Origin: Maribacter sp. 1_MG-2023
GTDB lineage: Bacteria > Bacteroidota > Bacteroidia > Flavobacteriales > Flavobacteriaceae
Direction: 5' to 3'
NCBI RefSeq assembly: GCF_030547005.1
Contig: NZ_JAUOPN010000019.1
Span: 1 to 64,000, forward strand
DNA length: 64,000 nt
In this document: positions 19,166 to 28,010 of the stretch, piece by piece
How the letters are laid out: the number at the start of each line of letters is the position of its first letter
Numbering within the stretch: position 1 is the first letter of the stretch
Notes under the pieces: model-generated
Told to the model about the DNA's origin: nothing
Databases searched by the model: none
The model's input: the letters and a program-made list of their open reading frames with translations, nothing else
Made by a program: the position numbers and the translations under genes

Positions 19166-21523
19166 ATGCCAAACAATCAAGATCAAATAAATAACCTTAT
19201 GCAAAAGTTAGAACTGCTTTTAAAAAAGCAGCAAGACTTTAATATTGAGGTAAATGAAATTCGCAGAGATATTCAAATTCTTAGAAATACTCAGGCAATA
19301 AAATTCAACGAAGAAACTACCGAACAAACAACTAAATCTCAAGAAGTAAGTATTGAAAAAGAGGCTGTAATAATTGATAAAGCAGTTGAAATTGAAACTC
19401 CTACTCCTATAGAACTTACTTCTGTACAAGAAGAACCTAAAAAGGTTTTTGAAAAGAAAATAAAATTACCAAAGGGTAAATCTAATCTTGAAAAATTTAT
19501 TGGTGAAAATCTGATTAATAAAATAGGTATACTTATTACCGTAATTGGTGTTGGAATTGGTGCAAAGTATTCTATCGAAAATAACTTAATTAGTCCGCTA
19601 ACCAGAATTATACTTGGGTATTTGGTAGGTATAGGCTTATTAGGATTCGGATTTAAGTTAAAAGCAAAATACGTAAGCTACAGTGCTGTTCTAGTAAGTG
19701 GTGCTTTGGCTATTCTCTATTTCTTGACCTATATCGCTTACGACCTTTATGGGTTATTTCCGCAGATGGTAGCATTTGGTATTATGCTGTTATTTACCGT
19801 TTTTGGGGTTGTAGCCGCACTAAGTTACAACAAGCAAATTATTGCTCACATTGGTCTAGTAGGGGCTTACGCCGTACCTTTCCTCTTAAGTAATGATTCC
19901 GGCAATGTTACTGCTCTATTTAGTTATATCGCCTTAATTAATATCGGTCTCTTAGTTATTTCGTTTAAAAAGTATTGGAAAGCACTTTATTACGTAGCCT
20001 TTACATTCACCTGGCTTATTTATGGTACTTGGTACGCGCTATCAAGTTACGATGAAGATTTCACTATTGGTTTTGGCTTTTTAGCGTTATTCTTCACATT
20101 GTTTTACACTACATTTTTAGCGTTTAAATTGATAAAATCCGAAAAATTTCAAGTTGCTGATATTATTTTGATCATGCTGAATTCGTTCATATTTTACGGC
20201 TTTGGTATTGCATGGCTCTATGATTATGAAGGTGGAGAATATTATTTAGGTTTATTCACCCTATTGAATGCAATTATTCATTTTGTGATAACGGTAATTA
20301 TCTTCAAAAGAAAATTAGCCGATCGAAAACTATTCTTCTTAACCTCTGGGTTTGTACTTACGTTTATTACCATAGCGGTACCTGTTCAATTAGATGGCAA
20401 TTGGGTAACGTTATTTTGGGCATTTGAAGCCGCACTATTATTTTGGATCGGGCGCACCAAAAAAGTCAAATTCTATGAATACCTTTCCTATATTTTGGTT
20501 GCTCTAGCATTCTTAAGCTTAACAATGGACTGGGCAGAAAGGTACTCGTATATGAATACCACAGACGAATGGAGTCTTATATTAAACACTACGTTTTTGA
20601 CTTCGATACTTTGCGTTGCTGTCTTCGGATTCATGAATTGGATTCAAACAAAATTCAGCACTGAAAAACCTTCAATAGTTCAACAGATAATGACATTTGG
20701 TATTCCTGCTTTATTAGTAAGCACTCTCTACTTTGCCTTCTATCTTGAAATTGAACAGTATTGGAACAATGCCTTTCAGTTATCTAAAATAGAAATATCA
20801 AGTACCCCTGGCGCTTACCCTGAATATAATTACAACCTTAATGATCTTGAAGAGATTTGGTTAATTCTATATACCATGTTTTTTATTAGTGTTTTAAGTT
20901 TCGTAAATATTATTAAAATTAAAAACAAGATATTAGGAATTGTGGCCTTAGGCTCCGCGCTTTTAATAACTTTAATATTCCTTACTATCGGACTTTACAC
21001 CTTAAGCGAGCTTCGTGAAAATTACCTTACTCAACAGCTGACAGAATTTTATAATGTAGGAGCTTATAATATTTACATGCGTTATATTTCATTTGCATTT
21101 CTTACATTCCTTCTATTCGCCATTTACAAATTAGCACAACAAGAGTATCTAAAATTCAATTATAAAATTCCGTTTGAAATTCTAATGCATACCACAATTA
21201 TATGGGTGACAAGTAGCGAATTGTTAAATTGGATGGATATATCTGGATCTGAACAATCTTATAAACTAGGGCTTAGTATTCTTTGGGGTATATATGCGCT
21301 ATTACTGATCGCTTTAGGTATTTGGAAAAAGAAAAAATACCTGCGAATTGGTGCTATAATACTATTTTCAATTACGTTAATTAAGTTGTTCTTTTATGAT
21401 ATTTCATCATTAAATACTATTTCTAAGACAATCGTATTTGTATCATTGGGTATCTTATTATTGATTATTTCATTTCTTTACAACAAATACAAATACATTA
21501 TTTCAGATGAGACTGAACAATAG
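19166..21523 (+). CDS. DUF2339 polytopic membrane protein
   Basis: 785 residues. The N-terminus (about 1-40) is a Gln/Lys/Glu-rich coiled coil, followed by an acidic linker. From about residue 105 (KFIGENLINKIGILITVIGVG) there are some twenty membrane segments, with the DUF2339 hallmarks FIGENLINKIGI and FWAFEAALLFWIGRTKK. Function is unknown; an envelope or transport role is only inferred. The next gene overlaps it by 17 bases and encodes DUF3999, its usual partner. Confidence 0.92.
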   Translation: MPNNQDQINNLMQKLELLLKKQQDFNIEVNEIRRDIQILRNTQAIKFNEETTEQTTKSQEVSIEKEAVIIDKAVEIETPTPIELTSVQEEPKKVFEKKIKLPKGKSNLEKFIGENLINKIGILITVIGVGIGAKYSIENNLISPLTRIILGYLVGIGLLGFGFKLKAKYVSYSAVLVSGALAILYFLTYIAYDLYGLFPQMVAFGIMLLFTVFGVVAALSYNKQIIAHIGLVGAYAVPFLLSNDSGNVTALFSYIALINIGLLVISFKKYWKALYYVAFTFTWLIYGTWYALSSYDEDFTIGFGFLALFFTLFYTTFLAFKLIKSEKFQVADIILIMLNSFIFYGFGIAWLYDYEGGEYYLGLFTLLNAIIHFVITVIIFKRKLADRKLFFLTSGFVLTFITIAVPVQLDGNWVTLFWAFEAALLFWIGRTKKVKFYEYLSYILVALAFLSLTMDWAERYSYMNTTDEWSLILNTTFLTSILCVAVFGFMNWIQTKFSTEKPSIVQQIMTFGIPALLVSTLYFAFYLEIEQYWNNAFQLSKIEISSTPGAYPEYNYNLNDLEEIWLILYTMFFISVLSFVNIIKIKNKILGIVALGSALLITLIFLTIGLYTLSELRENYLTQQLTEFYNVGAYNIYMRYISFAFLTFLLFAIYKLAQQEYLKFNYKIPFEILMHTTIIWVTSSELLNWMDISGSEQSYKLGLSILWGIYALLLIALGIWKKKKYLRIGAIILFSITLIKLFFYDISSLNTISKTIVFVSLGILLLIISFLYNKYKYIISDETEQ

Positions 21524-22733
21524 CTTTTTAACAATACTTGCCTTTTTAACGATTTCAGTTTGTTTTGGACAGATGGATTCCTATTCTAAAAAAATAGCGC
21601 TCAAAGGTATCGACAGTCAATGGCATACTATTGAAGTACCAAACAACGTATTTGAAGATGTAAATACCAACATGAGCGATATTCGCGTTTATGGGGTTAC
21701 CGCTACCGATACTATTGAAGCGCCATACCTGCATAAAGTTTCAAAAGCTGAAAATTCGAATTCAGAGATATCTTTCAACCTAATAAATAGCGTTAATAAT
21801 TCTAAAGGTTATTTTTATACTTATGAGCTACCCCAAAAAGAAACTATTAATGAGATTCTACTAAACATAGAAGATCCTAATTTTAATTGGGAAATTACAC
21901 TTGAAGGTAGTCAACATCAGAAACAATGGTTTACTATTCTAGAAGACTATCGTATTTTATCTATCAACAATGACCAGACAAATTATTCGTTTACTACATT
22001 AAAGTTTCCAGATGCTAGCTTTAGATATTACAGAGTATTAATAAAGAGTAAAGAAAAGCCGAATCTAACATCTGTACATATTACTAAAAAGGCTAAAAAG
22101 GCAGCAACTTATCGCAATTATGAGGTTAGTGATTTCCAAATTTCTAAAGAAGACAAAAAAACGATTATAGACATTGATTTAAAAAACCGTGTACCCCTTA
22201 ACTTACTAGAGTTTACGGTCGATGATAAAATCGATTACTACAGGTCAATTTCCATTCAGTATTTGGTTGATAGCGTAAAGACTGAAAAAGGATATTATCA
22301 CAATTACAGACCTTTAGCTACAAAAACCCTTTCTTCAATGGAAGATAACAGCTTTCAATTACCTGGTACATTAGCACAAAAACTCCGAGTTATTATTTTA
22401 AACAATGATAATCAACCTTTAAAAATATCTGCTGTAAATCTTAAAGGGTATGTGCATACATTGACCACTCGTTTTACAGAACCAGCTACCTATTTTTTAG
22501 TTTACGGCAAGCCGAATGATAATTTCCCCAATTATGATATATCAAAAACTACGATTTCTTTACCTGAGAATATTACAAAACTAGATTTTGGTAGCGTAGT
22601 AGAATTTCCTAAACCAGAAATTGAAACAACCAATCCTCTTTTCGAAAATAAGTGGTGGTTGTGGGTTATTATTGGCGTAGTAATCGCATTGCTAGGATAT
22701 TTCACCATTGGTATGATGAAGAAGGAGCTTTAG
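21507..22733 (+). CDS. DUF3999 family protein
   Basis: 408 residues. A signal peptide (FLTILAFLTISVCFGQ), a periplasmic beta-rich region (about 22-375) and one C-terminal membrane helix (WWLWVIIGVVIALLGYFTIG) place the bulk of the protein in the periplasm, anchored at its end. The segment SDIRVYGV and the discoidin-like FRYYRVLI are family features. It overlaps the DUF2339 gene by 17 bases, so the two products are made together and may form a complex (inference). Function unknown. Confidence 0.88.
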   Translation: MRLNNSFLTILAFLTISVCFGQMDSYSKKIALKGIDSQWHTIEVPNNVFEDVNTNMSDIRVYGVTATDTIEAPYLHKVSKAENSNSEISFNLINSVNNSKGYFYTYELPQKETINEILLNIEDPNFNWEITLEGSQHQKQWFTILEDYRILSINNDQTNYSFTTLKFPDASFRYYRVLIKSKEKPNLTSVHITKKAKKAATYRNYEVSDFQISKEDKKTIIDIDLKNRVPLNLLEFTVDDKIDYYRSISIQYLVDSVKTEKGYYHNYRPLATKTLSSMEDNSFQLPGTLAQKLRVIILNNDNQPLKISAVNLKGYVHTLTTRFTEPATYFLVYGKPNDNFPNYDISKTTISLPENITKLDFGSVVEFPKPEIETTNPLFENKWWLWVIIGVVIALLGYFTIGMMKKEL

Positions 22734-22951
22734 TTGTTTTTATCAAGCGATGTACTTTCTAAAGTGGACACAACTGATTCCTAAAATCAAGTATCAACAA
22801 GTTACTCAACTAAGTTCAAACATATCTCTCTGATCTGGGAATCAACAACTAAACCATTGTTATATAAATTATAATATGATGTAAAGGTCGTTGATCTAAT
22901 TTAACACACAAATTGGTAAAACCTTCATAAAATTTCATCGTAAGTAGTGTG

Positions 22952-23908
22952 ATGAAAAATTACATTCTATTACTATACCTACTTCCAACGGTTCTTTTAA
23001 GTCAAAAAATAGACCATCTTGCCTCCTTTAGAGATATGGGTAGTGAAAGCTATTTCCGATTTAATTATGACAATGATTTCTTCGCTGCATCAGATAAAAA
23101 TTACACCCAAGGCTATAGTTTTGAGTATGCGAATCGAAGCTTAAAGAAAAATCCAATGAACTATCTTTTCATCAATCCAAAAGCTAAGTACTTCACTTAC
23201 GGATTGGCATTAGAGCATATTGGCTATACGCCTAGCGATTTTGTTAGTCCCGATATTCAAATTGATGATAGACCCTTTGCTGCTGCTATATACATTAAGA
23301 GTTTTGTAATTGCAACAGACACCGTTTCTAAATCAAGATTATCTCAATCATTAAGTCTGGGGATTATTGGTCCCGGTGCATTTGGCAGAGAAATGCAAAC
23401 AGCAATTCATAAACTTATCGAAAACAAATCTCCAGGTGGATGGGACAATCAAATTCAGAACGATTTAGTGTTGAACTATAAAATTGGCTATGAGAAACAA
23501 ATTTTAAATTATAAAAATTTAGGAACTATACAAGCAATAACTTCGCTACAACTAGGGACCTTATTTACAAATGCATCGGTCGGATTTAATTCTACTGTCG
23601 GACTAATAGATCATCCGTTTTCTAGAAATGGTACACATTCGAAGATTAAATTTTACACTTTTGCACAGCCCACAGTTAATATAGTTGGTTTTGATGCCAC
23701 CTTGCAAGGCGGCATTTTTACAAATGACAATCCTTATACAATTTCTTCAAAAAATATAGAAAGGTAAACCGCACAAATCGACTACGGACTCATACTCAAA
23801 TACAGAAAACTGTATTTAGAATATACCCGAACAACGATTACCAAAGAATTCACCTCTGGTAATTCTGCCAATTGGGGCGGTTTTAAAGCAGGATTTCTAT
23901 TTAATTAG
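22952..23908 (+). pseudogene. LpxR-like lipid A deacylase gene interrupted by an in-frame stop
   Basis: LpxR/DUF2219-type outer-membrane beta-barrel. The frame runs from ATG 22952 (a GTG one codon earlier is less likely) through a signal peptide (ILLLYLLPTVLLSQ), the YDNDFFAASDKNYTQGY segment and GPGAFGREMQTAIHKL with GGWDNQ, the family active-site region. A TAA at 23765-23767 (codon 272) then interrupts it. The same frame continues for 46 more codons (TAQIDYGLILKYRKLYLEYT to GFKAGFLFN) to TAG at 23908, reading as the two last beta-strands with a C-terminal outer-membrane signal. A single base change such as TTA to TAA would explain this. The last four bases overlap the rimO stop. Confidence 0.8.
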
Positions 23909-25215
23909 ATGATAACAACAGGTTCACCGTAAAGGTCAAAGTCCGCCGCTTCTGTAATCTTAATATTTACAAACTCACCTTGCTTCACATAATGCTTAGC
24001 TGCATCTATTAAAACCTCGTTATCAACATCGGGAGAATCAAATTCTGTTCTTCCAATAAAGTAGTTACCTTCTTTACGATCTATAATACAACGAAAAGTC
24101 TCCCCTACTTTCTTCTGGTTCAATTCCCAAGAAATTTGAGATTGAATTTCCATGATGATGTTAGCACGCTCTTGTTTAACTTCTTCTGGCACATCGTCTT
24201 CTAATGAAAATGCATGTGTGTTTTCTTCATGACTATACGTAAAGCAACCTAAACGCTCAAAACGCATGGCAACTACCCAGTTTTTAAGAATCTCAAAATC
24301 TTCTTCAGTTTCACCAGGGTAACCAACAATCAAAGTGGTTCTAATGGTCATTTCTGGTACTGCAGCTCTAAACTCCTTTAACAACTTGGTTGTTTTAGCT
24401 TCTGTGGTACCACGACGCATACTTTTAAGAATACGGTCAGATATGTGTTGTAATGGAATATCTAAATAGTTACAAACCTTTGGTTCTCTATTCATTACAT
24501 CTAACACATCCATCGGAAAACCTGCAGGAAATGCATAATGTAAACGTATCCACTCAATACCTTCTACCTTTACCAAAGCTTCTAAAAGCTCGGCAAGATT
24601 TCTTTTCTTATAAAGATCCAACCCATAATACGTAAGATCTTGGGCAATCAATATTAATTCTTTCACTCCTTTGGCAGCTAACTTTTCAGCTTCGGTTACC
24701 AAATCTTCAATCGGTGTACTCTTGTGCTTACCACGCATTAGAGGAATTGCACAGAACGAACAAGGTCTATCACAACCTTCAGCGATTTTTAAATACGCAT
24801 AGTTCTTTGGTGTTGTCGTTAAACGCTCACCAATTAACTCGTGTTTATAATCTGCCCCTAGTGCTTTCAATAAACCTGGCAACTCACTGGTACCAAAGTA
24901 TTCGTCCACATTAGGAATCTCTTTCTGTAAATCTGGCTTGTAACGCTCACTTAAGCAACCAGTAACAAAAACTTTATCTACCGTACCATCTTCTTTCTTT
25001 TGAACATATTCTAAAATGGTATTAACACTTTCTTCTTTTGCATTAGCAATAAAGCCACAGGTGTTAATTACAACAATGTTTCCTTCTTCTTCATGTACAA
25101 CTTCTTTGTCGTTAGCCTTTAGCTGACCCATGAGTACTTCAGAATCATATACATTCTTTGAACAACCTAGAGTTACTACGTTGATTTTGTTCTTCTTAAG
25201 GGTTTTTGTCCTCAT
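23905..25215 (-). CDS. rimO: Ribosomal protein S12 methylthiotransferase RimO
   Basis: Radical-SAM enzyme that methylthiolates an aspartate of ribosomal protein S12. The 436 residues hold the N-terminal UPF0004 domain (INVVTLGCSKNVYDSE with its Cys, then NTCGFI and VTGCLSERY, three cluster-binding cysteines), the radical-SAM motif GCDRPCSFCAIP (CxxxCxxC), and a C-terminal TRAM domain. Choice of RimO over MiaB rests on the LRLHYAFP-like IEWIRLHYAFP segment and the sequence around GCSKN. Normal length. A TAnnTTTG element lies 17 bases upstream. Confidence 0.96.
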   Translation of the reverse strand: MRTKTLKKNKINVVTLGCSKNVYDSEVLMGQLKANDKEVVHEEEGNIVVINTCGFIANAKEESVNTILEYVQKKEDGTVDKVFVTGCLSERYKPDLQKEIPNVDEYFGTSELPGLLKALGADYKHELIGERLTTTPKNYAYLKIAEGCDRPCSFCAIPLMRGKHKSTPIEDLVTEAEKLAAKGVKELILIAQDLTYYGLDLYKKRNLAELLEALVKVEGIEWIRLHYAFPAGFPMDVLDVMNREPKVCNYLDIPLQHISDRILKSMRRGTTEAKTTKLLKEFRAAVPEMTIRTTLIVGYPGETEEDFEILKNWVVAMRFERLGCFTYSHEENTHAFSLEDDVPEEVKQERANIIMEIQSQISWELNQKKVGETFRCIIDRKEGNYFIGRTEFDSPDVDNEVLIDAAKHYVKQGEFVNIKITEAADFDLYGEPVVII

Positions 25216-25231
25216 AATTTAAATTGGGGTG

Positions 25232-25239
25232 CAAAAATA
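25232..25239 (-). promoter_or_regulatory. Candidate rimO promoter, -7 element
   Basis: Minus strand reads TATTTTTG, matching TAnnTTTG, 17 bases before the rimO ATG. No clear TTG at the right spacing. Confidence 0.4.
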
Positions 25240-25332
25240 CGATTTGGGTACTTAAAAACGTTAGATATGGACAAATTTACTTGTAATCTTTATTTGATTG
25301 CAGTTTATCAATACCCAAATCTTAAATTAACC

Positions 25333-26454
25333 ATGAAATTCTCCCAATATTTCAGGCTATTTGCCCTATCATTAATTGTAGCTTCATGCTCCAGTGATTC
25401 TGAACCTACCTCAGAAACTGGCAAAAGTGGCGTACCACCCGAGGTGGCACCAATACCTACAGAAACTTATTTTCCTCCAATTTCAAGATCTAACGAGTGG
25501 GAAACCATATCTATGGAAACCTTAGGATGGAACGAAGACCAGGTAAGCAACTTATATTTCTTTTTAGAAAATAATAACACCGACGCTTTTATTATTCTGA
25601 AGGATGGCAGAATAGTAATCGAAAAATACTTTGGCGATTTTAAGTCTGATGATAATCATGCATGGAATTCAGCCGGAAAAAATTTAACGGCAATGCTTAC
25701 AGGTATTGCTCAAGAAGAGGAATATCTCAAAATTACAGATTCTACGTCTACTTATTTAGGTGAGGGCTGGTCAAGCATGCCTCTAGAACAAGAACTGAAT
25801 ATTACCATAAAAAATCAATTGACGATGACTACTGGTCTAGATTATACGGTGGATGATATTTTTTGCACTGATTTAGAATGTCTATCATATTTGAATGATC
25901 CTAGTACTTTTTGGTATTATCATAATGCACCTTATACGTTATTAGATGATGTCATTGCCAACGCGACCGACACGGATTTTAATTCTTATTTTTCTAAAAA
26001 GATCAAAGAACCAATTGGCATGCAAGGCTTATTTATTAAAGTAGGCTATAATAATGTATTCTTTAGTTCTGCAAGAAGTATGGCTCGTTTCGGAATTTTA
26101 AACTTAAATCAAGGTAATTGGGACGGAACCTTGATTCTATCTGACCAGAGTTACTTTAACGCCATGATAAATAGCTCTCAAGATTTAAATCTTTCTTACG
26201 GATACCTGTATTGGTTAAATGGTAAAAGTAGTTTTAGACTACCGAGTACCGTTGAAGAGTTTACCGGCAGCTTAATACCCAATGCACCTGCAGATATGTA
26301 TGCAGGCTTAGGGTTAAATGACCAAAAACTATATATGGTGCCAAGCTTAGATTTGGTAGTTGTACGATTAGGTGGTGCCAGTAACGAAGAACTTTTAGGT
26401 CCTTCTAATTTCGATAATGAAATATGGGAGCTAATCAATGCTATAATCGAATAG
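25333..26454 (+). CDS. Beta-lactamase-like serine hydrolase, lipoprotein
   Basis: With the ATG at 25333 the protein has 373 residues and starts with a lipoprotein signal, LSLIVASC, lipidated at Cys19. The frame extends upstream to an ATG at 25267, but that would bury the signal, so the shorter start is preferred. The class C beta-lactamase/DD-peptidase fold is indicated by SAGKNLTAML (SxxK nucleophile motif), YHNAPYTLLDD (YxN) and the late LGLNDQKLYMVPSLDLVVVRLG. Family members are esterases or peptidases; the substrate is unknown. Single gene, divergent from rimO. Confidence 0.87.
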   Translation: MKFSQYFRLFALSLIVASCSSDSEPTSETGKSGVPPEVAPIPTETYFPPISRSNEWETISMETLGWNEDQVSNLYFFLENNNTDAFIILKDGRIVIEKYFGDFKSDDNHAWNSAGKNLTAMLTGIAQEEEYLKITDSTSTYLGEGWSSMPLEQELNITIKNQLTMTTGLDYTVDDIFCTDLECLSYLNDPSTFWYYHNAPYTLLDDVIANATDTDFNSYFSKKIKEPIGMQGLFIKVGYNNVFFSSARSMARFGILNLNQGNWDGTLILSDQSYFNAMINSSQDLNLSYGYLYWLNGKSSFRLPSTVEEFTGSLIPNAPADMYAGLGLNDQKLYMVPSLDLVVVRLGGASNEELLGPSNFDNEIWELINAIIE

Positions 26455-26537
26455 TTTTTCTATCTAATTAAACACATCTTATATTCGTAGTCTACACTTA
26501 GCAAATAAGTATTCTTACTTTTGTATAAAATTTTAAA

Positions 26538-27140
26538 ATGGATTTTAGAAGTATTGCAGAAAAAAGATACACTACCCAAAAATATGATGTTTCTAGAAAA
26601 ATCTCAAATTCAGAAATTGAAGATTTAAAACACATTTTAAAATTAAGTCCGTCTTCTATTAATAGCCAACCCTGGTTATTCACATTCGTTTCTAATGAAC
26701 AGGTAAAAAATGACTTAGCTGATGCTTCATATTCTAATGCCCCTAAAATAAAAAATGCCAGTCATTTGGTCGTTTTTAGCGTAATGGATAACCTTGAAGA
26801 GTTTGAAAAACGTGTTGAAGAAAATTTACTTGAAAACTCTATTAAGTTTTATAAACAATACATAAAAACGCAATCAAAAGAGAAAACGGTTAACTGGTTA
26901 TCTCATCAAGTTTATATTACGTTAGGATTCTTTTTGGCCGCATGTGCGTCTATGGAAATAGACTCCACTCCTATGGAAGGTATTGACGTTGCAAAATATA
27001 AGAACATACTTAATATTAAAGATCACAAGGTTTTATTTTCAGTAGCAATAGGCTACCGTGATGAACATGATAACACACAACCGAATTTAATAGGTAAATC
27101 TAGATTGGCTGAAGATACCGTGATTCAATCAATTGATTAG
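26538..27140 (+). CDS. Nitroreductase family NAD(P)H oxidoreductase
   Basis: 200 residues of the FMN-dependent nitroreductase family (NfsB-like). The N-terminal RYTTQKYD with LSPSSINSQPW forms the FMN phosphate site, and the late VLFSVAIGYRDEHD segment is also typical. It reduces nitroaromatics or quinones with NAD(P)H in related enzymes; the physiological substrate is unknown. It is convergent with the metallophosphoesterase gene (9-base gap), with no visible terminator between them. Confidence 0.92.
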   Translation: MDFRSIAEKRYTTQKYDVSRKISNSEIEDLKHILKLSPSSINSQPWLFTFVSNEQVKNDLADASYSNAPKIKNASHLVVFSVMDNLEEFEKRVEENLLENSIKFYKQYIKTQSKEKTVNWLSHQVYITLGFFLAACASMEIDSTPMEGIDVAKYKNILNIKDHKVLFSVAIGYRDEHDNTQPNLIGKSRLAEDTVIQSID

Positions 27141-27149
27141 TCTAAGGTT

Positions 27150-27995
27150 TTAAACTTTTTTCATCAATTCAAATACCGTAATTTCTGGTCTTACATTAAA
27201 ACGAACTTGACGCAAACAACCCAATGCACTATTAATATACAAGGTTCTTCCGTCTTTTAAATCTTTTATACCAGCATCGTAATTTTTATTTTTTACCGGT
27301 AATATTAATGCAGGTAGAAAAGGTGGTTTTACTTGCCCGCCATGTGTATGACCAGAAAGTATCCAACCATTAAAATTATTCCAAACAGGAAGATCACATA
27401 CATCCGGATTGTGACATAGGGTAATATTTGCTTTCTCAGGATTATATTTTGCTGTAGCTTTTTCAGGATAAAAATTACTTCCCCAAAAATCATCCATCCC
27501 CAAAAAATTGAGTCCGTTTATTTCTATTGCATCATTACGCAACATGGTTACCCCTACATCTTCTAAACTCTTCGTGATTTTTTGCGCGACATCATCTTCT
27601 ACAAAATCGATTCCGTAGTCGTGATTACCCAATATACCAATGGTACCCAAAGCACCTTTAACCACAGATTTCAATACCTCTTGCAACTGGTTTAGTTGTT
27701 CATTGTCTTCATAGGTTACGTAGTCACCGGTATACACCACAAAATCAGGATTTAATTCTTGGGCTTCTTTAAATGAATCTATGATGTATTGATAATCAAA
27801 AGAATTGCCAATATGCACATCACTTATTTGCATTACCGTTTTACCGACGAGTGAATCTGGTAAATTCTTTAAAGGCATTTTCAAATACACAAACTGCATC
27901 CAAAAAGGTTCTATTTGCCAACTGTACAATCCTGTTACCAAACCTAACCCAGCTACCCACTGAAAAGTCTTTTTGACAAAGCTCCTTCTTTTCAT
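27150..27995 (-). CDS. Metallophosphoesterase, membrane anchored
   Basis: 281 residues. The calcineurin-like motifs are all present: DVHIG (about 57-61), GDYVTY, GNHDYG, the HNP segment and GHTHGG. The N-terminus MKRRSFVKKTFQWVAGLGL is a twin-arginine-like or signal-anchor sequence, so the enzyme faces the periplasm. It resembles YkuE/YaeI-type phosphodiesterases, some of which act on UDP-sugars or lipids; the substrate here is not known. Last gene of the ftsY operon, 15 bases after the amidase. Confidence 0.9.
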   Translation of the reverse strand: MKRRSFVKKTFQWVAGLGLVTGLYSWQIEPFWMQFVYLKMPLKNLPDSLVGKTVMQISDVHIGNSFDYQYIIDSFKEAQELNPDFVVYTGDYVTYEDNEQLNQLQEVLKSVVKGALGTIGILGNHDYGIDFVEDDVAQKITKSLEDVGVTMLRNDAIEINGLNFLGMDDFWGSNFYPEKATAKYNPEKANITLCHNPDVCDLPVWNNFNGWILSGHTHGGQVKPPFLPALILPVKNKNYDAGIKDLKDGRTLYINSALGCLRQVRFNVRPEITVFELMKKV

Positions 27996-28010
27996 TTTAA
28001 GTAATTAAAT

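Noticed and set aside
22734-22951. Possible insertion-sequence remnant (TGGACAC-like end near 22770)
   Set aside because: No partner inverted repeat, target duplication or transposase fragment was found.
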